Shown piece after piece: positions 49,745-61,739 of a DNA stretch of 64,000 nt. Made by a program: the position numbers and the translations under genes. Location: assembly GCA_028023455.1 (NCBI GenBank), contig JAQFVV010000350.1:684001-748000 (forward strand), given 5' to 3'. The notes under the pieces were generated by a model that did not search any database, was not told the origin of the DNA, and worked only from the letters and a program-made list of their open reading frames with translations. The number at the start of each line of letters is the position of its first letter. Position 1 is the stretch's first letter. Source of the DNA: Epiperipatus broadwayi. Lineage: Eukaryota > Onychophora > Udeonychophora > Euonychophora > Peripatidae.

Positions 49745-50719
49745 ACTAATAAATTTAAGATTCAGAAAAAATAGAACAGGAAAGATAAAAATGAAACATT
49801 TTGGTGTGTTGCAATAAATACTTTTCTTTTTAAAAATTAATCTAAAAATAAAATTTGTGTTCTTCATTTATAATGTACAATGTTTTTGGTAAAGAAATCT
49901 AAAAATAGAACTTGTGACATTCATTTATAGTACTATATTTGTTTTTTTACTTCCTGTTATGGTCAGATGCCATAATAAACTGCAATTTTGATAAAGGTGT
50001 CAGACAAGCACAAATAATTATAACTCAAGAAAACGTTATAACTAAAATTTGACATTTATTCCCAACAAGCAACAGTAATAGTTAAATTAGCAATGCTTAA
50101 TACATACATTTAACAATTAATAATGTTACACAGATTAGTCTTATATTCATCCATAGAGGCACACAAAAACGTAAAGCCAGGATGGCCTGCAAAAAGTCCC
50201 TATGTCCACTTTTGAACCTTCAGTGGTAGAGATCATTGGGTCGTCCATAGTCCTTTTAAGACTAAGCTTTCTAGTTCCTTCAGATAAACCTGACCAGCTC
50301 CATTGATATGAGTGTGTGAGCAAAGACCTCACTTCTCCTTTTAGTTGAGCTTTTATTTTTTTCTCAGTTCAATTCTAGTTAGCAACACTATAGCAATGGA
50401 AATTTCTAGAACTCTAATTACTACCATTGCTATTTATCATTTTAGTTGATCTACAGATCTATTTTTTCAAATATTTTCCAATATGGAAATACTTATCTTA
50501 TCAACATATTTTAACTTTAATATCTTTATACTTCATAATACTTTTACATTTATTTCAACTTTATTTATTATATTCTAAATACATTATTTTATTTACATTT
50601 CATATATAGCACTTTCTTTTAAAAAATGTTAAAGTAAATCACCTTATTCTATATTTCAACTTTTGCAATCTTTGAATTCTAGCTGTTTGGACCCAAAGAA
50701 AGTTTTTGATTTACCGAGT

Positions 50720-50810
<91 letters not shown>

Positions 50811-51088
50811 AAAAATAATGATGTTTTTCAAAGATTTATGGTGAAGTAATTTCCAGTGAAGAAACCTGCATTGGTATTTTGATTACAGAATGATCTTCTT
50901 AATGATGGCAAATGAGAATGACTTTATATCAAATGATGCAGAAAAAAAAAAGAAAAATGCTACAGGAGAGTTTAGAATGGTTTGATGTTGCTTAACCTTC
51001 TTTTGATTTTTGTTGTTTCAAAACCACTTCATTTGAATTTTTTAAATTATAATTTGTATTGAATAAAGAAAAAAAAACAATATTTCAA
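49745..51088. other. Intronic non-coding DNA
   Basis: Contains a compound (CT)n(AT)n microsatellite at 50720-50807. The 50140-50350 stretch is less AT-rich but has no recognisable protein motif. No exon is seen. Confidence 0.5.
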
Positions 51089-51159
51089 GTGTTGGTAGCC
51101 TTGTGGTTAGCATAGCTGCCTTCCAAGCAGCTGTCTCGGTTCGCTTCCAGGTCAACGCC
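51089..51159 (+). tRNA. tRNA-Gly(TCC)-like sequence, slightly degenerate (pseudogene or SINE head)
   Basis: A full cloverleaf can be drawn. Acceptor GTGTTGG (51089-51095) pairs with TCAACGC (51152-51158) with two wobbles. The anticodon arm is GCTGC-CTTCCAA-GCAGC (anticodon TCC at 51122-51124). The T arm around TTCGCTT has four of five pairs. D-arm pairing is poor. TAGCATAGCTGCCTTCCAAG is very close to animal tRNA-Gly(TCC) as I remember it. Box B is GGTTCGCTTCC, one base from consensus. An A-rich stretch follows at about 51168-51195 and no T-run terminator comes within 30 bases. That favours a retroposed copy over a working gene. Confidence 0.65.
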
Positions 51160-52839
51160 TTGACACATGAAAAAAAGCAAAAATAAAATAAAATTGCTTT
51201 TTTGAAAAAAAAAAAAATTGTAGCTGATAATTTTTTTTTCGTTTTTAGTATTGTTTTCACAAAACTCCATAATGACATAATAGGCTGTATGTTTTTTACT
51301 CACTTTTTCAAAATCAAATAAGACAAATAATAATAAATAATTTGAAACAAATTGTTAATTATAAGGAGTTTCAAATTATTCATTTAATATATAAATTAAT
51401 TCACAAGTCAATATTAAGTACTATTATAAGAAATCAATTTTTAAAAGAAAACTCACAAATAACCATATTTTTTCTCTCACCTTCTCGCTATATCACTCAT
51501 TTTTTTCTCAAAATCAAATAAGGAATTGAAATGACAAATAATATTAAAAGTTTGAAACAAACTTATCAATGTCAAGTAATAAGATATTTTATGTAGTGCT
51601 TTTAGGAAAAATGACTTTTCCAAATAAAAAGAATTTTAAATTTATCAATTACTTATATTGCTTTATGAAAAAAAGAATCACTAAACATAAAGTTAAATTT
51701 AGATACAAAAATTTATTACTACCTAGAAGTGAACCTTTATTAGCTTTTTCCATTGATTTCTAGTTCTGGCAAAAAAATAATATTAATAACAATCTACAAA
51801 TAAATTCTAAATTCAATATAAACAAATCATTTTTCTAATTCACAATTAAAAATTAACCATTTCATATTTCACATGACACAGAAACATCTTTTGACCAATT
51901 CACCCCTGGTGAATTTTTTTATAAGTATTATATGTTAAAATGCATGTAAAATAATATATTTTATTATAATATTTTTTTTTTCTGAAGATTTTGCATTAAA
52001 AGGTGCAAAATTCAAAATTCCTGCTCTTACAATAGACATAAGCCCCACCCTGACATGTTCAGCCATTGTCTGTTGCCAAGGCTGTAAAATGTTCAGCATT
52101 TTATGACATTGTAGTTTCCAATGATGCAAAAACATGTTTATTTGCGAATTTATTATGGTTTTATATATTTTTTTAAAAATCATTTGTACTATATTTATTA
52201 TATATCAAGAAATATAAATTAGTAATAAATTATTTTGACTTGAAATACTTTATTTTCAAAAATATAATGTCATATTAGCGCTAACATAAATATGGCCTGA
52301 AGCAAATTAAAAAAACTCTACCTTTGACATAAACAATCTACTTTATATTTACCAGTAAGAAAATATCGTAATTTTGCAATAAAAATGTAAACTTTTAAAG
52401 CATAATTCATTAGATATAAGAAAAATAATTATTCATTCACATGTGTAAAAATAATGAAAATTAAAAAATATTTCATTGATTTTATAAACTGAAAATAATC
52501 TTTCTAGAAATGATGATGTGTAAAGTCTTTATTTTGAATACATCCTCATTTTTTTAAATATTTATGGAAACAAAAATGTGAATATTTAGAATTTATTTCA
52601 GTAGTAAATAAAAATATCTATCAAATGAAATTAAATGTATTTTCTTCTGGTAAATAATAATCATTTTATCATATATTTGATGTTAACATGTGAGACAAAG
52701 AAAAATGTCAGAAATAGCGAAATTCGGTAGGGTTAAGAGCTTTTCCATGAATTACATAAATTTATTGAACTAAGGTAAAAATAAAACAAGTAGTTTGCTA
52801 CAATTAACCTTCTTACAGATATTTACTGAATAAATAAAA
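51160..52839. other. Intronic non-coding DNA
   Basis: AT-rich with A and T homopolymers. The minus-strand frame at 52183-51935 crosses a slightly GC-richer patch (52000-52100), but no family or splice context supports it. Confidence 0.45.
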
Positions 52840-53075
52840 TAATATTTTAAAATATTTTCTAAAAAATAATGCTATTATGTAAATAGCCCACTAAAAAGTA
52901 AAAAATTAACAAAGTAACATACCATTTCATAAGCATTTGAGCTTTTTTGATTTTTATGATTTATTTGAGCCTCAAATGCTTTTGTGAAGTGGATTATTAC
53001 TTTATTTTTTAATTTTTAGTCAACTATTTACATAAAAGCATTATTAAAAAAAAAAAAAATTAAATATTATTTTTT
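52840..53075. mobile_element. Foldback (MITE-like) element, about 77-bp or longer arms
   Basis: The core arms 52866-52955 and 52968-53044 pair through TAATGC-TTATGTAAATAG, CACTAAAAAGTAAAAAATTA and AAGCATTTGAG/CTCAAATGCTT around a loop of about 15-25 bases. Weaker AT-rich complementarity extends outward to about 52840 and 53075. Divergence of 15-20% suggests an old insertion. Confidence 0.65.
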
Positions 53076-55149
53076 ACTTTTTAGTTATAAATAAAAAATA
53101 TAATTTCAATTTAAATAAAATATTTTTTTTATGAGTCTTTTTATATTATGTTTCTTGTTTTTTCACAATGAAACACCTGTTGTCAATAATTTTGATAATT
53201 GTATTCACTTTGAATTTGGAAATGAAAAAAAACAACATTTCTCTAACCCTTTTTTACACATTTATTATTATTATTTTTTACAAACTATGAATTATTAATT
53301 ATTTTAGAAAGCTCATTTATATTTTAGTGGGAAATATTTACTTTTAATTAATTAAATTCAACTTACAAGCACTTGGATACCATGGTAAAAAAAGTTTATA
53401 TTAAATAATAAATACATTTTGAATCAACTTAGAGCTTTTGAAGTCTGCTTATAACCTTATATTTATAACACCGAGAATTCAGTAGAAGAGTGCATATATA
53501 TTAATTAAGTAAATTATTATTAACAAAGAAAAACTCTCCATACAGTATTGCCACCCTGTGCCAACCAGAGTAATCAATGAATGCCAGAAGGCTTGTGTAT
53601 AAAATCCCTATCTAATGCCTACTCATCCAATATCCCCAGACTAGTTTCTGGCTTGTGGCCATTGTGATTAATGGTTTAAATTATTATTAACCAAATTTTA
53701 CTTTATAAATGTAATGTTATTGTTGACTCAATTGTTAAGGACTTTTCTTGGGAAAAGTAAAGTTGTGAGTTTAAGTTGTAATCAGGGACAAGATTTTTTT
53801 AATTGTTAAAAATTCAAAAAATGTGGACATCCTAACAGAAACACAGACAGGACAAATTAATTTAAAAGTACTTAATAAAATTATATTGTCAGGTTTACCT
53901 ATTACTTTCTCAGCAAAAAAAAAAATATAAATTGATAACAATTAGAAACTTACTCATTTCAAAGTTCAATCTAATGATCATTCTTAAGTCTTTTTGTTAG
54001 TATTATCTTTAAATCCCTCCATTCATTATATTACTCAGTCAAGTTACCTCAATGATTTAATGCAATGGCATAATGTGAGAATCTGTGGAGTGAAGACCTC
54101 TGATTGATTTTAGTTCTGGTAGGTATTTTACATGCTTAAATGTTTTATGAATACCTGCACAATAATTTATTATTTTTATTTATTTATAATACCATCATTG
54201 CCACAGAAATCATCACAATATCTTTTTTTATTAAACCCAAAAAACAAACAAACATATTTATGCTAACAACTTATTTCACAGAAGCTCAGTATAAAACAGG
54301 TTAAAATGTAATAAAATTTAGTGTTTAAAAATACTTGAAAATTAGCAATACTCCAACTGTTTTTTTTAAATGGGCCATACATTTTTTTTAACAATATGAT
54401 TGAAATATAACCCATGTTTGATGCCATTATTATTCTTGAATATATTTAGTTATCATCAATCTGCATCTATAAACTATGGCATAGTAATGAATTATTTTAT
54501 ATTTACAAATAAGTTCAAAAAAATTTATAAAATATTATTTTTGAGCAAGGATAAATTCATGTTCTATTAAAGCAGGATGTTGTCCAAATTAAATGTTGTA
54601 ATAGTAAAGTAATGTTTTGTAAACATTTAAGAAAACAGAGCAATTGAGTTGTAGGGACAATATTATCTTTTTCAATTATTTTATAAATTAGCTTAATGTT
54701 CTTGCAAACAATTAGCAAAAGTTAACAAAAAAATTAATTCAATATCTTATTGGCATTAATGCAAATGATTATCCATCAAAAATATCCTTTTTTGACATTG
54801 CTAAATGTGATGTTGAAATATAAGCACTGTTAAAATGGTTACAGGTAACAATGTGCAAGTAAATTTTTATATTATTAGCCTTCCATTGATACATTTATAA
54901 ATTCTAAATATAAAAGATATTAAGTATGATTTTAGTGCAAATCCAAGCTTATAATTCTTCTTTGATTACATAAACATATTTTCCATAAAAAATATATAAT
55001 ACAAACACATTCATTCAATTAATCTTTTTTTCTGTGAAAGATGTTTTTTGATAAGAGAAACTATTAATGAAGGTCAGGTTTGCACTTTTATTAATACATT
55101 AGTAATTTAATTACTACCATTGTTGCTATTATATCTTACCATTATATCA
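53076..55149. other. Intronic non-coding DNA
   Basis: AT-rich. Segments near 53725-53795 and 54030-54125 have weak tRNA/SINE-like features but lack clear box motifs. No exon is recognised. Confidence 0.4.
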
Positions 55150-55600
55150 GTCATTTATCTATCTCTCTATTTATAAATATACCCATTTCTCTATTTATTC
55201 ATCCATGCACTTATGTATCTTTATCATGATCTATGTACCTATCTAACTATCCTATGTATATGCTTATTTATTTATAAACTGTCTATCTATGTACCTATCA
55301 TCTATCTATCTACCTACCTGTCTACTTACCTACCTACCCACCACTGACCCACCCACCCACCTACCCACCTACCCACCTACCTACCTACCCACCTACCTAA
55401 CCATCCTTACCTACCCCTACCTACCCCCTACCTACCTACCTGCCTGTTTGTCTGTCTTTTTATCTATTATCATATCAATTATATAATTTATAAATCTACC
55501 TTACTAGTGACATATTTATCTATCTATTTTTGTATCTAATCATCCATCCATTTATTCAGCTATCCACCAACATATTGATCTATTCATCCATGTTTCAGCC
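55150..55600. repeat. Degenerate tetranucleotide microsatellite tract (CTAT/CTAC)
   Basis: Imperfect CTAT, CTAC, CCAC and CTGT repeats, the same kind of tract as 46377-47660 but more decayed. The short frame 55289-55486 is translation of the repeat. Confidence 0.9.
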
Positions 55601-55925
55601 AGCTCATATATTTGTTAGTCTTTATATTTTTATAAAATTTTATAAAATTCTATAATTATGACATTTTTAGTATTATTTCATTTTTATATATTATAAAGTT
55701 TCTTTATTAAAAAAAAGAATAAATTAATTTTTTTATACTTTAATAAATAAAACTTTTATTAACGATTTAAAATATTTTAAGTTACTAACCAATAACAACA
55801 ACAAAAAAATCAGTAAAGCAAAAATAAAATTAACAATGTATATAAAATTTTATAGGATTATTTATTATTTAAAAATAATTGTTAAATTTTTTTAGAAATT
55901 GAACAGTTTTTTTTTTTTTTTTTAG

Positions 55926-56027
55926 AAACCAAGGAACAGTTCATTGTAGTAAATGCAATAGTTGCATTGAAAATTATCATCATCACTGCAATTTTGTTAA
56001 TAACTGCGTTGGCAAAAAAAATTACGG
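55926..56027 (+). CDS. DHHC-family protein S-acyltransferase, catalytic exon with HHHC in place of DHHC
   Basis: Acceptor TTTTTTTAG precedes the exon at 55926. With the Lys split over the preceding junction it reads [15 protein letters not shown] then [19 protein letters not shown]. The Cys/His spacing across both exons is C-x2-C-x9-HC-x2-C-x2-C-x4-[H]HHC-x5-C-x4-N, the DHHC zinc-binding domain with every metal ligand present. NNCVG is typical of ZDHHC1/11. The first Asp of the motif is His (CAT for an expected GAT). The Cys that would carry the acyl group is kept. The donor GTAATA at 56028 leaves GG, completed to Gly by the next exon. In the family this domain transfers long-chain acyl groups to protein cysteines at endomembranes. 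Confidence 0.92.
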
Positions 56028-59000
56028 GTAATAAACTTATAATTTTAACATTTTTGTTTTAAAAATGCAATTTCAATCAAGTTTTATTAATATTGACTGA
56101 TAGAATAAACATTCATTAAAATATTGCGATAGACTAAATTGGGTTAAGGAAAAGTTTCTACTTAATTATAATCATGTGTTAATCCTTGATGAAAGTATTA
56201 CCTCAATTTATCTTTGGGAATAGTTTATATGCAAATCTCTCTAAAAAATAATAATTGAAAACTAGAAACAAAAATATAAGTCGAATCAAAAAATATCATT
56301 GCTATTAAAAATGTCATGATCAAGTTAGTTAATATTACAGCAAGTTATTAAGAATTGTTATAAGAATTTTTTCCAATACTATTTTTATAAATATTTGCAT
56401 TATCTATCTTTTTCAGTACTTTGACATTATCACGATATTTTATTTTCTTTGTAAATTTTTAATACAAATTAATCTGGATAATGATATTTACATGCGAAGA
56501 TTAATTAAAAGTACTCAATAATCAATAATTATAGTGAGTGTATCTTATTGCTTTAGTAGGTTATGACATTCTTCAACAGAAGTTAAAACTTGTTTCCAAT
56601 ATAAATAAAGTGCTTTTTACTTTGAGATTGGTTCATCAAACAAATAATTTTTTTATTTTTTTTATTTTTATTATTTTTTGCTCTCTTTGTATATTGATTT
56701 TAGATTGATTTTAAACATATTTATCAATATTTTAATATATCATCTGACTTCCTTTTGTTACTAAATGGGACAAAGGCATTGGAGATGTCTATAAAACTTT
56801 TATAATTATAAAGTTATGTAATTTTTTATATAAATATATCAAATATATAAAGAAGACAATACCTTAACATGGACAACAAAAGGAACAAGTTTAATAAATT
56901 GAAGTCACTTAGATGTAATTTTGTAAAAAAATATATGTCAACAATAAGTCTCCTAAAACTAAATTTATAATAAAAGTTTTATTCAATAAATTATCTTTAG
57001 ATATCTTCATTTGAAAATAGTTTATGAACTATAAATGTGCAATTACAAAGAATATGCATTAAGGAACTTGCCTTATAAAGACTTGACATTCATAATACCT
57101 GGTAGATTGTTTATTTACACAGTAAAGATAGTTGTAAGAATAGTAACATAAATAAAATAACAGTAGTAGTAAGTATTATTTAATTTTGTTTTAAATATGG
57201 ATATAAATACTGTATAAAGGTTACTTGATATGCGTTTTCTTAAGTGAACATTAGGACAGTACTTATGGATAAGAAGTTGTCATGGTTTAAAATTGATATA
57301 GTTGCTTTTAGAAAAATTAGACTCGTGAAGAAAAAATATCATTGAACAAGTAGATAGTTATTAAAGTTTTTGAAAAGAGCCTTATTAGATTCAAGGGAAA
57401 ATTTAACTTCACGTATCTTTTACTCTTGAAATTCTTACTTATATAAATAAAAAACACTAATGTTTAAATTTGTCTTTAAATATATATTAGTAGACACAAT
57501 GAATAATTTCTTAAAGTTAGATAAAATTACCAAATGTTTGCACAAACTTAAAATGAAATATTACAATGATTTGTTAAAAAAAAAAATTGGTATTAAAATT
57601 ATTGATAGATCTATTTCAGAACAATATCATCTTTTGGTATATGTTGCAATTAGAAGACAGAATATAAAAAAAAAATCAATATTTAAAAATTATGATTATA
57701 AGGAGAATCTTAAATGAAATATTCCAATGTTAAAATTATATTATCTTTCAATATATTGATAAAATTTGAGGTCGTGTTTAAAAGCAAAAATTGCCAACTT
57801 ATATTTTAAAGATGGTTATTTTATGAGACATAGAATTCTCTGAGGATGTGTATTATAAATAGTCCTCTGATAGTAATTATATTTTTGTGATGTGATTTAA
57901 AGCATTTGGAAATTTGTCTTCTTGATTGAATTATCAAATTTTAGAAGTTTTTTTAAAAATAATATTTGATTGACAGATTGTAAATATGGAAGTTTATATA
58001 TTTTATACCTATTTAGATGGAAGTATGGAAGCAAACTTGGATAGTGAGATGCATAATAATGTAAATATGCTGCTACTCTACTTAAAAAGTTATAAAAGGA
58101 GTATTTCATCATAATGATATAATATATTTACATTTAAGTTATATAAAAAAGCGCCAAAGTCATTGCATGACAATAAACAATATGACACTGATGTTATCAA
58201 TATAATACACAGGTATAAATAATATCTAAGGATTCTCATAATATTTTTCCCATCTTTTTAAATACGATTATATTGAATCTACAATTGTAAGTTCATATTT
58301 TCTTTTTAATAGGCATATAAAAAAACATGGAAGCATAATTCAAAAAAGGTGAATTTTGAACAATGTTTTTGAGTGAGAGAAAGATCCATTAGTTGCAAAA
58401 ATTACAGGTGTTCAATTACAATTTTTTTACAGAAAAAGCGTTGATACCAAAAGATTAAGTTAACATTGTAAAATAAACTGATTAAAGTATTATCCATGAT
58501 TTATGTGATCTTTTATGGTTCGCAAAATGGTTTGTAAGAGCATGCAAAACTTTTCTTTTAAATATACATTTAATTTTTTTTTCTTTCTCTTTCCTGGAAA
58601 TTAAGTGTTGTCGTAAATGAGTTGCTGGTAATAACAATGATTGTGATAAAGGATTATTTGTCTTCGAATTTTAATATGTAGACAAATTATTAAAATTTCA
58701 TATTACCATTCCAAAGTTAAATTTCTTTAAATTTTAAGTAAAAATATCAATTCTCAAGAGTAAACACAAATTTTAAATCTAAACAGTAATACAATTTACT
58801 ACTAACCAAATGATAGTCAACTCAGCACTTTTTACACTTGCATAATTGAAAATTTTTATAGAATAATGAAAATCATTGGGTCATTTTTTAAAAAAGATAT
58901 TGATGCATTTTTGTTTATTTTTTGGATCTCAGAAAACATTATAAACTCGTGATAATTTCTACTAAATAAATTTGCAAATTTTATTTGATAAGATTAAAAA

Positions 59001-59876
59001 AAAAGTAATTTCATAAGTATGTAACATCAATAGAAATAAAATTAACGTATCTTCTTCAACATTTTTCTTAATTAAAGTTGTTAGAATTAAAATCCTGTAG
59101 GGTTTTGATGGTAGAATGGCAGACTGTGGAGATCAAGATCCATGAATAATGACCCAATTCTGATCATTTTAATGTTCAAACTTCTTATGAATCCTCTGAG
59201 TAATAAAGTTGTTCATATTACTTTTTTTTATTAGAACTAAATTTTCTAGTCAATTACTTTCATGTTGAATTAATACACAATTTTCTTATTAAATATTATA
59301 TAAACCTTATAATGCATTATACTATGGAAGATATATTTTGTTCTCTAATAAATATTTTATACTCATATCAGTCCAAATACTAATAATATATGATCTGTTA
59401 TATCTTGACTTAAAATTACTGATTTTTTGGAGTTTATATTTCTTGACAAACCACAAAGCAAAGTAGTATATATTAAAAATAGTATTCGATTTTAATATCA
59501 ATGATTCTTAGTCTCAAGAAGCTTTTTAATTTCAACATTTTAATGCCAAATATCATTTTTATACAACTCACAAGCTCAACATTTATTTAAAATATTTCAA
59601 ATGATCAGCTTCTCCAAATTAGTTTATCAAAATTATTAAATAATCAAAAATGCAGATTATTCGATTTAAAAATTAAAAAAAAAATAAGTTCACATATTTT
59701 TCACATCTGTTTTTATTAATAAAACATATGAAAAATAAGGCAATTTATGATTAATTAATTTGAATATTCATAATCCTACTAAAAAATTATTATTATATAA
59801 TCTCCATATATCAATGCAGTTTTAATAATAATATAAATCAATATTGTTTGTAGTTGATTAGTTTTTAAATATTAAT
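56028..59876. other. Intronic non-coding DNA
   Basis: Strongly AT-rich. The frames at 57460-57717 and 58112-57897 are Lys/Ile/Tyr-rich translations of AT-rich DNA with no splice or motif support. Near 59112, TGGTAGAATGG matches a pol III box A but no box B follows convincingly. Confidence 0.5.
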
Positions 59877-59968
59877 TTTATCATTTTTACTTTAATTATA
59901 TTTTAATCCATATATATATATATATATATATATATGGATTAAAATATAATTAAAGTAAAAATGATAAA
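59877..59968. repeat. Perfect 92-bp palindrome around a (TA)n core
   Basis: TTTATCATTTTTACTTTAAT followed by TATATTTTAATCC is mirrored exactly on the other side of the (AT)n core, giving 46-bp arms with no spacer. A second, imperfect palindrome with an (AT)n centre follows at about 59978-60036. Confidence 0.95.
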
Positions 59969-59986
59969 TATACATTATCATATACA

Positions 59987-60018
<32 letters not shown>

Positions 60019-60864
60019 CTGTATATGATGAATGTATGTAGATAGTTAAATTCAAATTCTCAGCCAAAGAGAAATAGAATAAGAAATAGAGCATCAAGAC
60101 AAAGCAACAATACTTGATTATTATTAGTATTTGTTTATCCTTGTTTTATCATTCTCTTACATAATGTATTCTTGCACTTCATATCTAGAACTCTATTGTA
60201 AACTTTAATGAACTTTTGTATTATTAAGTATCTACTATTTTTAAAAAAATTTTAAGATGCTGAAAGTCATATAAAGTATTAATATTTCAGTAAAATGTTT
60301 ATAGATTTAATGAACTAATATTAATAACATGAAGATTGAAACCTTTAACAGATGTGCCTTAAAAATGTTTAAATGACAACCAATCAGATAGTAATAGTGA
60401 CTGCACAAGGAACTCTCAATTCAAAACACAAGTCAGAGATTTTACAAGATAAAGATGGACCCCACTTTCTTAAATTTAATATAAATAAACCAGATTCAAG
60501 CATTTTGAACTAAGTGCCATAATTTATTAATTTTTATTTTGATGTTTTGTTCACTTCGTTAATATATTTTTATTATTCCAAAATTTTGGAATTGTTTCTT
60601 TTATCTTATTTACTATAATTTAATATCTTTTTAGAAAAAAATTGCTTCCCCATCCCTCACACACACTTTAAAAAATAATCTTGTTAATATTACTTTATTT
60701 TCAAAAAAAAACAACAGTAATAATAAAAAAAGAATTTAAATGAAAAGTCTTTAATAAATAATTTTTTTATATAATTAGATTATCTTTAAGCAATAATTTT
60801 AAAATATTAAAAATATGAATATTGATATGTGCATTAATGTTATACATATATTTATTTATATTAG
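59969..60864. other. Intronic non-coding DNA
   Basis: AT-rich sequence up to the acceptor TTTATATTAG (60855-60864). No other feature is recognised. Confidence 0.5.
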
Positions 60865-60980
60865 TTCCTTTTTACTGATGGTTATGACAGGGGTAGGAAG
60901 CTATGGAGCATTGCTTGTTTCCAGTATAAATTTATTAAAGAAATTTTTCGCCAATTCATCAAAATTAATGAGATACAATG
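60865..60980 (+). CDS. DHHC-family protein S-acyltransferase, exon with third membrane segment
   Basis: The first base completes the Gly codon left by the previous exon. Then comes SFLLMVMTGVGSYGALLVSS, a hydrophobic segment, then INLLKKFFANSSKLMRYN, ending with one base before the donor GTAAGA (60981). After NYG this gives N-Y-G-S-F, fitting the conserved N-x3-F that follows the NNCVG block in DHHC proteins. A membrane segment directly after it is where the third one lies in the family. The exon's coding phase agrees on the left. The right partner (fourth membrane segment and C-terminal tail) lies beyond the window or was not recognised. Confidence 0.85.
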
Positions 60981-61739
60981 GTAAGATATTTTGTTGTTTA
61001 TACTTTATAATATAAACAACTTTTAAATTAATTGAGTAATGAAAGTTAGTGCATTTGCTTATGTCCCACCACATCTGATTTTAATCCAGGTGGAATTTAT
61101 AATTTGTAAGTAGCTAAAGATTTTCAAATAAACTCGGATTAATTTTTATGGATCCATGACCAATAATTTTGGCCATTTAATTATTGTTGATTAATGAGTA
61201 TTTAGAATAAAACGAAAAAAAAAAAAAGATAAAAAATAGATAATAGTTACTTAATCTTGTAAATTTTTAGTTTTTTTCTCGACTTTTTATGAAAATTTAT
61301 TAATCAAGAATTAGCTTTATAATGGAGTTTTACGTCTGGTTAACCTATCTATAAATAGAGTTTGGAATATTTCTCTTATTAGCATTTGTATTTGACATGC
61401 AGCAAACAAATAGAAATATACATGTAATAGCTGTTTTTTTTTTTTTTTTTTTACATATATAGCACTTTAAAAAATAGGAAACATGCATTTAATATGAAGT
61501 TGGCATTATGTTATTATAGTTTAATATTTTTTGATTGACATTCCATTGTCTATTGAAGCTATTTATTATTAGGAGTTATATTGTGAAATGTTTTCTTCAT
61601 ATATTTTTAAGTGTTAAAAGTTTTCAGAAAAATTCATACTTTTTATTTTTTCAAATACATTCAATATTTTGTAATAATACATAGGTTAATATGAATTTTT
61701 TTTAAAGGAGTATGTTACAAATGCAAAAAAATATCTATT
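60981..61739. other. Intronic non-coding DNA
   Basis: The 61030-61100 segment (with CTGATTTTAATCCAGGTGG) looks like a decayed tRNA-type T arm and may be an old SINE. A T-run occurs at about 61434-61452. Nothing else is supported. Confidence 0.4.

Noticed and set aside
57460-57717. An 85-codon frame as a possible host or LINE gene
   Set aside because: It is Lys/Ile/Asn/Tyr-rich, as expected from AT-rich DNA, with no domain, no splice context and no partner frame.
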